Positions 54,622-64,000 of a stretch of 64,000 nt of DNA are shown here, one piece after another; within the stretch, counting starts at the first letter, position 1, and each line of letters opens with the position of its first letter. A program made the translations under genes and the position numbers. Under the pieces are notes generated by a model. That model saw only the letters and a list, made by a program, of their open reading frames with translations, made no database searches and was not told where the DNA came from. The stretch is from Eonycteris spelaea (taxonomy: Eukaryota; Chordata; Mammalia; Chiroptera; Pteropodidae): the NCBI GenBank assembly GCA_003508835.1, contig PUFA01000066.1:3100001-3164000 (forward strand). The letters are read 5' to 3'.

Positions 54622-57600
54622 AAGACAAGTCACTGCGGTAACTGATAGGATTGTTTTTTCAAAAGGTGTGAGATTCAGCGTCCTCAGTGGTCACAGAGCA
54701 GACCTATGACCAGAAAGGGGGACCCTTTTACTCCTGGTCCAGTGTCCTTTCCTCCATATACGCTGCCTCCCCGAAGCTCCGGCTCCGCTTTGCATTAGGG
54801 TAACTGAGTTTCGACGGAATAGACATTTCATGGCAGAGCAGTAGTTCTGAATCCTCAGTGTTATTTACTGAGATTTTTTTTAATGTAAAAATGCCTTTTA
54901 ACAAGGTCGAAGGCCAGAGGTTGAGCAGTTGAGAACAAAATAGAAATAAAGCTTTAAAGACGTGCTTGTCGGCAGGAGTCCTGGAAAACGTGCTGCAGAC
55001 CGTGTGGGAAGCGGTAAGCCTTTGTGTTCCCGTGTGCCGGGTTCAGACACCCTTACCCCGTCGTCATGTTGGAGTCTGTGTGACTGAGCCCCCACCCACA
55101 GTCATACTCTCCGTCTTGTTGCCCCCTCTCTCCCTCCCCCTTCTCACCACCCTCTTTCTCCATGGCCACCACAGCCACCACGACCAATTTACCCACACGT
55201 TAGATCTTAGGGCTACTTCCCTAAAAGGATATGGGGCATGTGGTGCTGGCCATAGACATGGTAACCAAACTCTGTGGGTTCTCTCCCTGTGCACCTCGTG
55301 ACATTCACCAGACTGCAAACTAGCAATAAACTGCTTCTCCTGCTGTCTAATTTGTCTGCAGTTCCTTTCCACTTCTGTATTTAATGGCGTGTCTGTGATC
55401 TCCCAGTGCCAGCTGAAGAGAGGATACGTGATTGAGGCGTATCACCCTTCGAGGTTCCAGCGAGTCGGAGCTGTTAATAACAGCCGAAAACTGACTACGA
55501 TAGCCTGTAAATTAGACAGACAAGGTCATCCTGTGGCAAAATTTGTGTTTACGAGTTTTGTGTTTTTATTTTGTGATATCTGCATATAGTCCTTTTCAAA
55601 TCCACAGGCTTTGGGTAAAAGCATGGATAGATTTATGTGTCACGAAGTACCTGGCTTGTGAGGTTCAAAGATTGTTACTGTCCAAGGTGTCCCCTTAGAT
55701 CTTATTTGGGTCAGTTCATAGGAACACTGTCCAGATGGATTTTCTGGCCAGCATGGAGTCAAAATGGTAACCAAACTTGAGAGTACGGACGGCCCCTAGT
55801 ACCCAAGTGTACCTTCTTGAGAAGTTTGAAAGTTAGTTGTCTGGGACTCTGAATGTATTTTCTGTAGAATCGGTGTCATGAATGACGGTTAAGTTGCAAG
55901 CTCACCCGTGGAACATACTTCGTACGCAGTACCCTGAAGTATTCCTATTAAGATCATATGAAATTTCGCCATAGCATTACTATACACAGTGATGATTACT
56001 ACGTATAATATGTAATATTACATGTAATAGTGACTCTATGAATAAAAACCTTCTGGGTTCGATCTGGGGTATAGTATGTTTGTGTGGGTATACGGTGGGG
56101 ATGTGGATGTGTATTAATATATCCCCTTCCCATGCAACCCTGGCACTGGACATGCTTCCTCCTCACCGCCAAGTCAGTCTGGATGGACCGCCATGGACTG
56201 TGGAGGACATGATGGATTCGGGACGCTGGAGGCAGAGGGCCATGAGGAATACGGTCAGGCTGGAGTTTCGGTGGCTGGAGCGCAATGACAGCGCCCAGGG
56301 ACACTTCTTGGGCCTGGCTGTCTCTTTATTACCCCTGTTTGTTTTCTTCTGAGGGCCCCAGGCATTGGCCTATTTTTTCCTTAGTTACTGTTTCTGTTGG
56401 TCTTTATTGGCGAGAGTTTTTGCCCCTTGTCTACAAGTGAGTACCTATCAGTCTCCTGTTTTTGAACTAAGCATATCGTCTTTCAGAGGTTTTGTAAATT
56501 GAGGCAGCAGAGTTATCATATGTTAATTTTGCTGTGAGAAATAATAGAATCGCAGATGACGAATCTTTATAAACCACGAATGTATTTCAGTCTCATTCTT
56601 TTGTATATCACATGGCAGAAAATAACAGCTTTTAGAATTAATATTGCCTCCCTTGATTGTATTCCTTATATAAGGTTAGTTTTCGGATAAGACCTTTTCA
56701 TGGCTATACATGAAACCATACAGTGAGCTTCCTGCTTAAACTCTCCAAAACCGTCCACTGCGGTATTTCAGAGTCCAAGATGTCTTCTGCCAGGAGACCA
56801 GATAAACCTTTAGTTCGTTCATCTCAGTGGCCTCTTATGGCTCGAGTCATGCTTCACACGGTACAAAGGACTAGCAGCATAAGGCAGTCAGAGCATGCAG
56901 GTCCCGGGGGAGGATCTGAATGGCACCACAGGGCTTGGCCCTGGCAGCGTTGTGAAAAAATAATTTGTCTCTAGAGCTCTCATCTCCCGTAAATGTCACA
57001 TCCCCCGCAGTAGGCACTCAACCTATACCCCATTTTTGTCCTCAGCCAAACACTGCCGAGATCCTAGGACACTGGGCTGTTCGCTGTGGAGAGCAGGCCT
57101 GGGGTGTTTCCACTTAAACTTGTGCTTTTAAACCAACTTGTGTAGGGCAGGGCTGGAGGCTCTCTGCTCGTTCACATACTTTTGTCCCTGGTTTGACAGC
57201 TGCTCTTTCACTTCTCAGCAGAAAGGGGCACCCGTCTACACCCCCGCACACACCCACACCCACCCAGAAAGGTTTGATGTACCACTTCTGAAAGGTTCAG
57301 TCTGGCATCATTGTAACCGAGATGAGTCAGGTGGGGCTGGAGGTGGAACATGGCTGTTCCCCAGAACTACAGATTGTTCCATAAGTGTGTTCTGGCATAG
57401 TGCGATGGAAGTTTCTGGGATTTTTTTTTTCCCCTTAATAATTATGAGCACAGAAGGTGGGGGGAGGGTTGTCTCGCCATAGAAGCTGTCATATGAAACA
57501 GCACTTTCTGCTTTTAGCAAATTTTACTCAAATGAGACTTTAAATTTTCTCTCTAATTTACTGGCAGTTCTGAAGAAGAAGAATTATTTTTGCCAGAAAA

Positions 57601-57960
57601 TCACTCAAGCACTTAAGCTATTTTTTTTTTTACCTCTGCAAATATGGTACATTCTTTTACAATATATCAGAAATGGGCTACCCATAAAATTTTATAAATT
57701 TTCTAATACATTTTTTTATATATAAAATGGATTTCTGTAGACTTTCTCATGCTTTTACTTAGAGGCTATATTTTGTAATGTAGAGCACTGCGTTATCTGG
57801 TCTGGTAAGCTTGATTTTTTTGAACCACTAAGCATTTTTTTCTGTATTTAGAAATCCATTGAGTAATAATAAAATCAGTTAACACTGATGTTTACGAGTT
57901 AATACATTATCTTTTCTTAGTTGCACTAACTCAGAACCAAAATAATCTTCAACTCTTTAC
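54622..57960. other. PTPN1 intron 1, unique stretch
   Basis: No repeat recognised except a short CCCACA-rich run at 57238-57268 and several T runs. Short frames (for example 56038-56352) show no known protein. Confidence 0.45.
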
Positions 57961-58760
57961 CCCAACCCAGTCCTCCAGCTCTATACCTGAACCGTACACC
58001 TGAACCCTTTCCTTCCTCCTGACCCTCTTCCCTTGCCTTGGTTCAGGCCTTCCTCACCTCTTACCTTTTACAGTCACCAGCAGCCCAGCCTCTTCACTTC
58101 CACTCTGTCTTTCCTGGGGTGGGAAATGAAGTCACTGTCCTACTTGAAAATTTTGGCGGCTCTGCACTGCTGAGAGTATAATGTCCAGAGTCCTGGGCCT
58201 TACCTAACACAGGTGCTTAACGCAGGTGCAGATACATGAGGTATTTTCCCAGCTCTCCTGGCCCAGTTCTCCTGGCTAGCTTCCCTCCAACCCCCACACT
58301 GTCACCACACACTGCAGTCTCCGTCCTTGTTGCTGTATCTTCCTGAGCCACCACCAGTCACCCTCAGTGGAGCACGGGCCTCCCACACTTAGCCAGCTTT
58401 TCTATGAAATTCCCCTGTTTTGGTGCCACGGCAAGTATTACTATGCTTTCCTGTTGCCTCTGTGAGCACGTTAACTTTGCCCTGATCCACCTGAGGAATC
58501 TGTCTGCCTAGGGGAAAATTGGGACTTGGTTACAGAAAGCTACTAGAACATACTGAGTTCCTGACAGGCCAAAAAGCCCTTTTTGCAGCGTGCTATTCCT
58601 TTTCAACACTTAGTAACATGTTATATGAATTAATATTTTTATTCTGTTGCTTATATATGACTTCCTTCTGAGCTAGAATGTGAACCTCAAGGAATATGGG
58701 ATCTTGTCTTTCTCATCCTTGTATCCTCGGCATCTCAGGTACCATGTCGCCTGGCCTCAC
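57960..58760 (+). mobile_element. L2 3' end, plus strand (intron 1)
   Basis: CTTCCTCCTGACCCTCTTCC, GAGAGTATAATGTCCAGAGTC, CTGAGCTAGAATGTGAACC and TATGGGATCTTGTCTTTCTC follow the L2 order. There may be an internal break near 58500. Confidence 0.5.
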
Positions 58761-59099
58761 ATCACCTCGTGGAAACATATCATACACACACTTAACCTTC
58801 CTCAGTTAGAGGAGAAAAGAGCTAAATTCCTTGCGTTACCACATTGTCCTGTAGGGCCACACCTTGCTATCCTCTGTGGGCAAAGGGGGCTACAGTTGAA
58901 GGAAACAAAAGAGGTTAAGAGCTGGACTTTAAAATATCTAAAGCTTTGCAAGGTTAATTTTAATTATATGCAGTTTTGCCTCCTAGCTAACTACAGAATT
59001 GCCATATAAGAATTGCCAGAAATATTTGTAGAATAAACCATGTGAGGGACTCGGCACCTGAGAGTAATCTACCTATGGATGATGGTCATCTATAAATTG

Positions 59100-59380
59100 A
59101 TATAAATTATGTTGGCACTTAATTCATGAAGTGCCGGGCACTGACAGGTGCAGGGTGATCAGGAACACATGCCCGTGGTCTCTCTTCTAGTCACAGGAGG
59201 GAGACAGCATGGGAACAGTCACACGACTGACTCATTTTAATTGCGGAGGAAGTGCTAGGGAAAAAAAAAAGTACAAGAGAATGTGTCGACAAAGTGGCTT
59301 TGAGCTGGTTTGAAGTGGTCCCTGGATGCTCAAGTGAGGCCTGAAGGTGCAGTGGGCGAGACTTGCAGGTAGAAGTGGCT
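59100..59380 (-). mobile_element. L2 fragment, minus strand (intron 1)
   Basis: GAAGTGCCGGGCACTGACAG, GATCAGGAACACATGCCCG and CTCAAGTGAGGCCTGAAGG fit the antisense L2 order; an A run at 59261-59270 interrupts. Confidence 0.5.
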
Positions 59381-59689
59381 TAGCAGTTTTCAAGAACACG
59401 GGAGGCAGGTGTGGGGAGCATTGGTCTCCAAGAGGACATCCCCTCCCGGGATAGCGACTGCCAGAAGCTGATTATTCACTGGTAGAAGGTAGTACTTCCC
59501 CTTGGTTTATCCGGTATTAAAAATAAGAATTTATCTATACTAGAATCCCATGACTTGTTGAACAGTCCTGTAATCACTAATCTTATAATGTATTTTATTA
59601 TAAAGTGATTACATTTACTGTGGGGGAAAAAAAGTTTACTTTTTCCTATTACTACATGATACAAATACTATCAACATTTGTCTATACTC

Positions 59690-60000
59690 TGCCAATCGTA
59701 TTTTTTTTAATTGAAATTTTCACTGAGATAATTGTAGTATTATGTGCAGTTGTGAAAAATAATACAGAGAGATCCCTTGTACACTTTGCCCAGTGCAAAA
59801 CTGTAGCGGGATATCACAACCAGGATATTGACATCGATACAATGTGCCACGTTATTCAGATTTCCTCAGTTTTACTGGTACTCATTTACATATGCACTAT
59901 TTGTTTTCCATAGACTATTGTATTAGTAATACCAGTTTTAATGTGATTTTGTTCTAGTTTTTTTCCCCTCAAAAGGTATCCCCCCCCAATCGTATATCCC
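59690..60000 (-). mobile_element. LINE-1-type fragment, minus strand (intron 1)
   Basis: TTTCACTGAGATAATTGTAG, AATACAGAGAGATCCCTTG and TATCACAACCAGGATATTGAC are familiar antisense LINE landmarks, in order. The class is L1/HAL1; the subfamily is not decided. Confidence 0.6.
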
Positions 60001-61600
60001 TCTCATGACCTCGTGTGTTTTCTCTAAACCTAAGAAAGCAGCTACTTTTAAAAGAAATAGATTGAAAACAATTGCGAGTGTGATGTACTATACCAGACTG
60101 ATTGTTATAGACAATTTAGGCAGTTTATAGTTTCTGAGCTGGCTGCCCAAAGATACTCTGGATGGTTTCTAACCAAGAGAGAACCATTTAGTGTCATTCA
60201 AAATGGGCTGAAGTATCAACAATGTATGAAAAGGCCTGACAGTGATATAGATGTCAAGTGGCCTGTAAATTACGCAGAGCACAGTAAGTAGAAAAGTAAA
60301 AGTACAGGGAAAGTACCAATAACAAAGGAGGCTTTGAGATTTTTGCTCTTAATCTTGAGTGAATATATTTCTCAGATGGTAGGACATTGACTATCCACTG
60401 ACAGCCCCTTCCCCCAACCACGGGAGAAACAACCAAAAAATACTCACCACCCTTGGTGCGCGCGTGTGTGTGTGGTGTCAGTTGATTTTCAGTGGTCCTA
60501 TGATTTTCACATGTGATCTGGTTTTTAGTGTGCTTTGAGTTTTCTAAATAGAATAAATTACCTTTATAATCAGAAAATACCCTCAATTTTCAATTTTGGG
60601 GTGTAAAAAGGAAAGAAACACTAGACAGAATAAAAAGAAAGTCGTTTTAGAGTAACTGAGTTCAGAGAGCATAAAGAGAGCAGGGAGAAGCCAAGACAAT
60701 TGATGCTGGTCATCAAGTAGCTTGGGGTAGCTGAAAGCACATCGACCCGATAGTTGCCTGGAAAAAAGTTAAAAGCAGGAGATAAACTGCAAATGGAAAG
60801 GACCTGAAAAGAAAAACTAGTTAGGTGTGATTGTCAGGTTGGATTCTGGGTAGTGAGAGCAGGGAGCTCTTTCTGTCCAGAAGAGCCCCTCTCTCAGTGG
60901 GGGTTGGTCTCTCTCTAGTGACAAATAACTGTTGAGTTTTAGCTGGCCTTACACAACGGCTCTTAATAACTAAAACTTATGTGATAACATAAGAGTGGAA
61001 GGCGGTTACTTAAACAGGACAACCTGTTTAACAGACCTGACTTAAAATGCTGAGGTTGTTCTGAACTTAACCCAGCTTTTATTGACATGGCTTTGGTGGT
61101 TCTAGGTAAAGCTACACGATAAGAAAATTAAATTATTACTAAACTATTGGGAGTGACAGATTTATTCTATTTGCCAATGTGATCGGTACCCATAGAACAC
61201 CCAGTTAAGAAAACAACATGAGTAAATGAAGGTAGGTTAGATGGCTGAATAACAAGATGATGGTATAGAGTAGTTTGTGAGCCTATCTGTGTAAAAACAG
61301 GCGGTGCGGATTTGTTATTTATGCTTGCATGTGTTCGGGGAAACGTTTGAAAGAGTCAGTTGAAAGAGACAGTTAACACTGGTTAAGTTTTTTCATTATA
61401 TCTTTGTATTCTATACACTGGACATGTTATTTTTGTAATTTTTGAGGAGAAATATTATAAACGATTAAGTCTTGCGGCATTTAGGAATGTTTATATTTTC
61501 TAATGGCTACTTCTTCACTAACATCTTTATTGTATACCCCTAGAGCCCTCAGGTTTTGGCTGTTAACTGTGACTCCCTTGCGTGAGTGATATTGAAGTTA
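60000..61600. other. PTPN1 intron 1, unique stretch
   Basis: Nothing recognised except a TGCGCGCGTGTGTGTGTGG run at 60457-60475. Confidence 0.45.
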
Positions 61601-61800
61601 GCTAGTACCATCTCGCGCTGCATAACATTTTGGTCGACAGTGGGCTGCGCGTGCACCGGTGGATACCGTGTGGCCTAGGTGTGCATGCAGTAGGTAGCGC
61701 CATCCAAGTGCGTGTAAGTGTACTCTGAGATGTCCGCACAACTAACGACTCATTTCTAGGAATGCATCCCTGTCCTTAAGTGGCCCATGACTGTGATCGT
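61600..61800 (+). repeat. Interspersed repeat, DNA-transposon-like fossil (unnamed)
   Basis: Unusually CpG-rich for the intron. GTGTGGCCTAGGTGTGCATG, GTGTACTCTGAGATGTCCGC and GACTCATTTCTAGGAATGCATCC follow a repeat I recognise but cannot name. Confidence 0.4.
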
Positions 61801-61989
61801 TTATCCTCCTTCCTTCCCTTCCTTCTCCCCGAGCATCTGTTTTAAAGTATTCACAGTTGATATCTGAGGATTCTCAGTTTATATCTATAAAACCGATCAG
61901 CAAGATTATTCTACTTTTCAAAAACTTCCTGTTCTGCCTCCCACACTCCCTTTTGATAGTAATACATCGTCTCCTTTTCAACCATCCTT

Positions 61990-62960
61990 TCGTCTTAGAC
62001 CTGCTAGTAACTATTAATGCCCGCGCCGAGTCTCTCCTGCACCACCTGTCATTGTGTTTGCCTGACGCTCATTCTCTGCCGTATTCCTCAGGAAGGGTTT
62101 ATGGAAACAACATCCGTAAGTTAACAGGGCACATTCATAACAGTTTGTCTGCAGCCTTTACATTTGAAGACCATCTTTGTCTGTATATAAAAATCTTGAC
62201 ATCGTATTTTCTTTCCTTCAGCGATTTCAATGTTATTCCATTGTCTTCTGGTGTAAAGCATTGCTCTTGAGGACTGACAGCCTAATTGTTTTTCCCTTAT
62301 AAGTGACTTGGTCTTTTTGCTTAGATTCCCAATGGTTTTTTTTTTTAAACCTTCTATTTCAAAGTCTAATCATTTATTATATTTCTCCTGTTCCCTTGCT
62401 TTGGTTTCCTTCTTCAGGGATCACCTTGTCATGTCTGTGTGATCTTCTTTGCCTATCTGTTTCTTTTACTTTTCTCAAAAAATTTTAAAACTTTCTTCAC
62501 CTTTAAAAAGTAAATGAAAAATTATTAAATATAGTTTTAAAAACTTTAATTTCAACTTACAGAATGTTATAGTACAAGAAACCTATTTCTATTTAATTAC
62601 TTTTTTGAATTTTTTAAAAAACTCCCCCATTGTGTTTCCTTTAAGACATTAAATATGCTTATTTGCTCTCATATTTCTCCTTGTTTTGTCTTCATTTCTG
62701 AAAAGATCTTTTTCATTTTTTTCCTAACTCCTTCCACTTCTCTTTTTAATCTTTCTTTTTTCAGTTATCTTGTTTCTTTATTTCTCATTCTCATTATGTT
62801 GTCCTTCCATAGTTTCTATCATTGTCTTAATTTCTTTCCGCTCGTTGGATCAGTGTTCATCTCTCACAGGCATCTTTCTAGCTTGCTTTTATTTCCCATA
62901 GGGATATTGTTTTGTCCCTTACTCTCTTTAATGTGATAACACTGTGTGGAATCAGCTGCC
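61990..62960 (-). mobile_element. LINE (L1/HAL1-like) decayed fragments, minus strand (intron 1)
   Basis: T-rich antisense LINE-like sequence: GTTATTCCATTGTCTTCTGG near 62230, CCCTTATAAGTGACTTGGTC near 62296 and many TTCTTT blocks to 62960. The match is good in 62080-62340 and weak beyond. Confidence 0.5.
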
Positions 62961-63634
62961 CCTTGTCTGCTCATTTTTAAGCGAACAGTGTGCCCCGAAG
63001 CTTTATGAAGGAAGGGCTGGCCCAGAGGGTGGATCAGCTCAGGGCTGTCAGCTTCTCTCAGTTGTCTTTGTGAAGTGATTTTTAAGACGACCTTGCACTT
63101 TGTAAGATCTGCCTCCCCTGTTCCTCCCATCTTATGGTTCATCTCAGCCTCTTTCCTCAGAGCTTTGTCCTAGAAGGGCATTTGGTCACTTAGCTTTGAG
63201 AGTCCATTGGGTCTAGACTTCCCCAGCTCCTGGGGCGGGGGCGAGCCTGGCACTGCCTGGGAATCGGAGCCCGCAGGATCTGCTCCCAGCTTGGCTGCTG
63301 ACCACAGCTTGGCCTGTCACACTTCCAGTGCCATCAGAGCTATCAGAGTCACCTGTTCAGTCTTGGTTCTGCTTCCTCCTGCACACAAAGTTGCTACCAC
63401 GTGGGTCTTAATAAGTGGCTCGTCCCCACTTTATTGGTACTTCCAGAGTCAAAGGGTGCCTTGTCCCTGCGTTTGAAGGCTTGCCTGTGTTCATTTTGCT
63501 ATCCTTGTTGCTCTGTTTATTTTTATGGAGAAATTCAGGGAGAGTGCAGAACTGTGCCACTCGCTGCCACCACCTTCCCAGAATTAAAAAGCCAGAACCA
63601 TATCTAGTTATATCATTACCCACTACTTTTAAAA

Positions 63635-63830
63635 AAAATTGAGTGTTAAGATTCCTGTATAAAAACTTCCAAACATATAGAAGTAGAGAGGTTAATATCA
63701 TGAACCCCTATGTATCCATCACCCAGTTTCAATAATTATAGACTCATGGCCTGTTTTCTTTCATCTGTACCCACTCCCTTAACCCCTCCTAGCTTGATTC
63801 TTTGAAGTAAATCCCTGTATAGTAACAAAT
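63635..63830 (-). mobile_element. LINE-1-type fragment, minus strand (intron 1)
   Basis: ATGAACCCCTATGTATCCAT, CACCCAGTTTCAATAATTAT, GACTCATGGCCTG and TTTGAAGTAAATCCC follow a common antisense LINE order. Confidence 0.6.
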
Positions 63831-64000
63831 ACTTTTTAAAAAGGGAACAGTTGGGATCAAAGGAGCTAGAACCATCTCTACTTTTTACTTGGACAAGAAG
63901 GTAAAATATCAAGGAGTGGACGTGACACCATCCAGGGTCTGGGCTGACGTGCCCGTCAGCCTGGAAGTACAGAGTACAGCCTGTCCGGAGCTGATTTTCG

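Larger units (their letters stand above)
38597..64000 (+). other. PTPN1: PTPN1 intron 1 (5' part, at least 25.4 kb)
   Basis: The intron opens with GTGCGG right after coding exon 1. I looked for exon 2, which should begin with codons for DIRHEAS, in the translated frames to the end of the window and did not find it, so everything to 64000 is taken as intron 1. A very long first intron agrees with the human gene (about 75 kb in total). Content is listed in the separate repeat entries; the rest is unique AT-rich sequence. Confidence 0.85.

Noticed and set aside
62655..62936. 93-codon Phe/Leu/Ser-rich frame resembling a membrane protein
   Set aside because: Translation of a T-rich LINE-like antisense tract; hydrophobicity comes from TTT and CTT codons.

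Overview
The window looks like nuclear DNA from a placental mammal. It is AT-leaning and gene-poor, and it is full of old mammal-wide repeats: MIR, L2, fossil L1, MLT1 LTRs and MER5A. The only protein-coding sequence I can support is the first coding exon of PTPN1 (protein-tyrosine phosphatase 1B). I see no Alu, B1/B2, carnivore CAN, horse ERE or ruminant Bov repeats. The 3' ends of the younger L1 copies resemble those I associate with Laurasiatheria. One complete SINE-like insertion derived from 5S rRNA (54388-54604) is of a kind described in fruit bats. A laurasiatherian, possibly a pteropodid bat, is therefore a reasonable guess, but it is an inference.

Layout. Positions 1 to about 38100 are intergenic DNA upstream of PTPN1. 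In human the matching interval lies between CEBPB and PTPN1, but no CEBPB sequence is visible here. This part is a mosaic of L2, MIR, L1, MLT1/MaLR-type LTRs, MER5A and several repeat families I recognise but cannot name. It includes two nested insertions (an L1 in an L2 at 12870-14560; a MER5A in an LTR-type repeat at 19290-20010). It also carries a 1.0-1.2 kb direct duplication (24931-26130 and 31727-32765) and a 340-bp TGGA-type microsatellite. Positions 38110-38750 form a CpG island holding the TATA-less PTPN1 promoter, the 5' UTR and coding exon 1 (ATG at 38534, splice donor at 38597). From 38597 to 64000 the window lies inside PTPN1 intron 1, so the catalytic domain is beyond the right edge. 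The intron has more unique sequence than the upstream flank, plus L2, MIR and LINE fragments and the 5S-derived element.

All other open reading frames are short and scattered, and they overlap repeats or exon 1 in other frames. I treat them as chance. I found no bacterial-type operon, CRISPR array, functional RNA gene or complete mobile element other than the 5S-derived SINE. The points most worth following up are that SINE with its 17-bp target-site duplication, an in-frame upstream AUG that could extend PTP1B by 48 residues, and the uneven divergence of the two duplicated segments. Repeat boundaries are estimated by eye, usually to within 10-40 bases.
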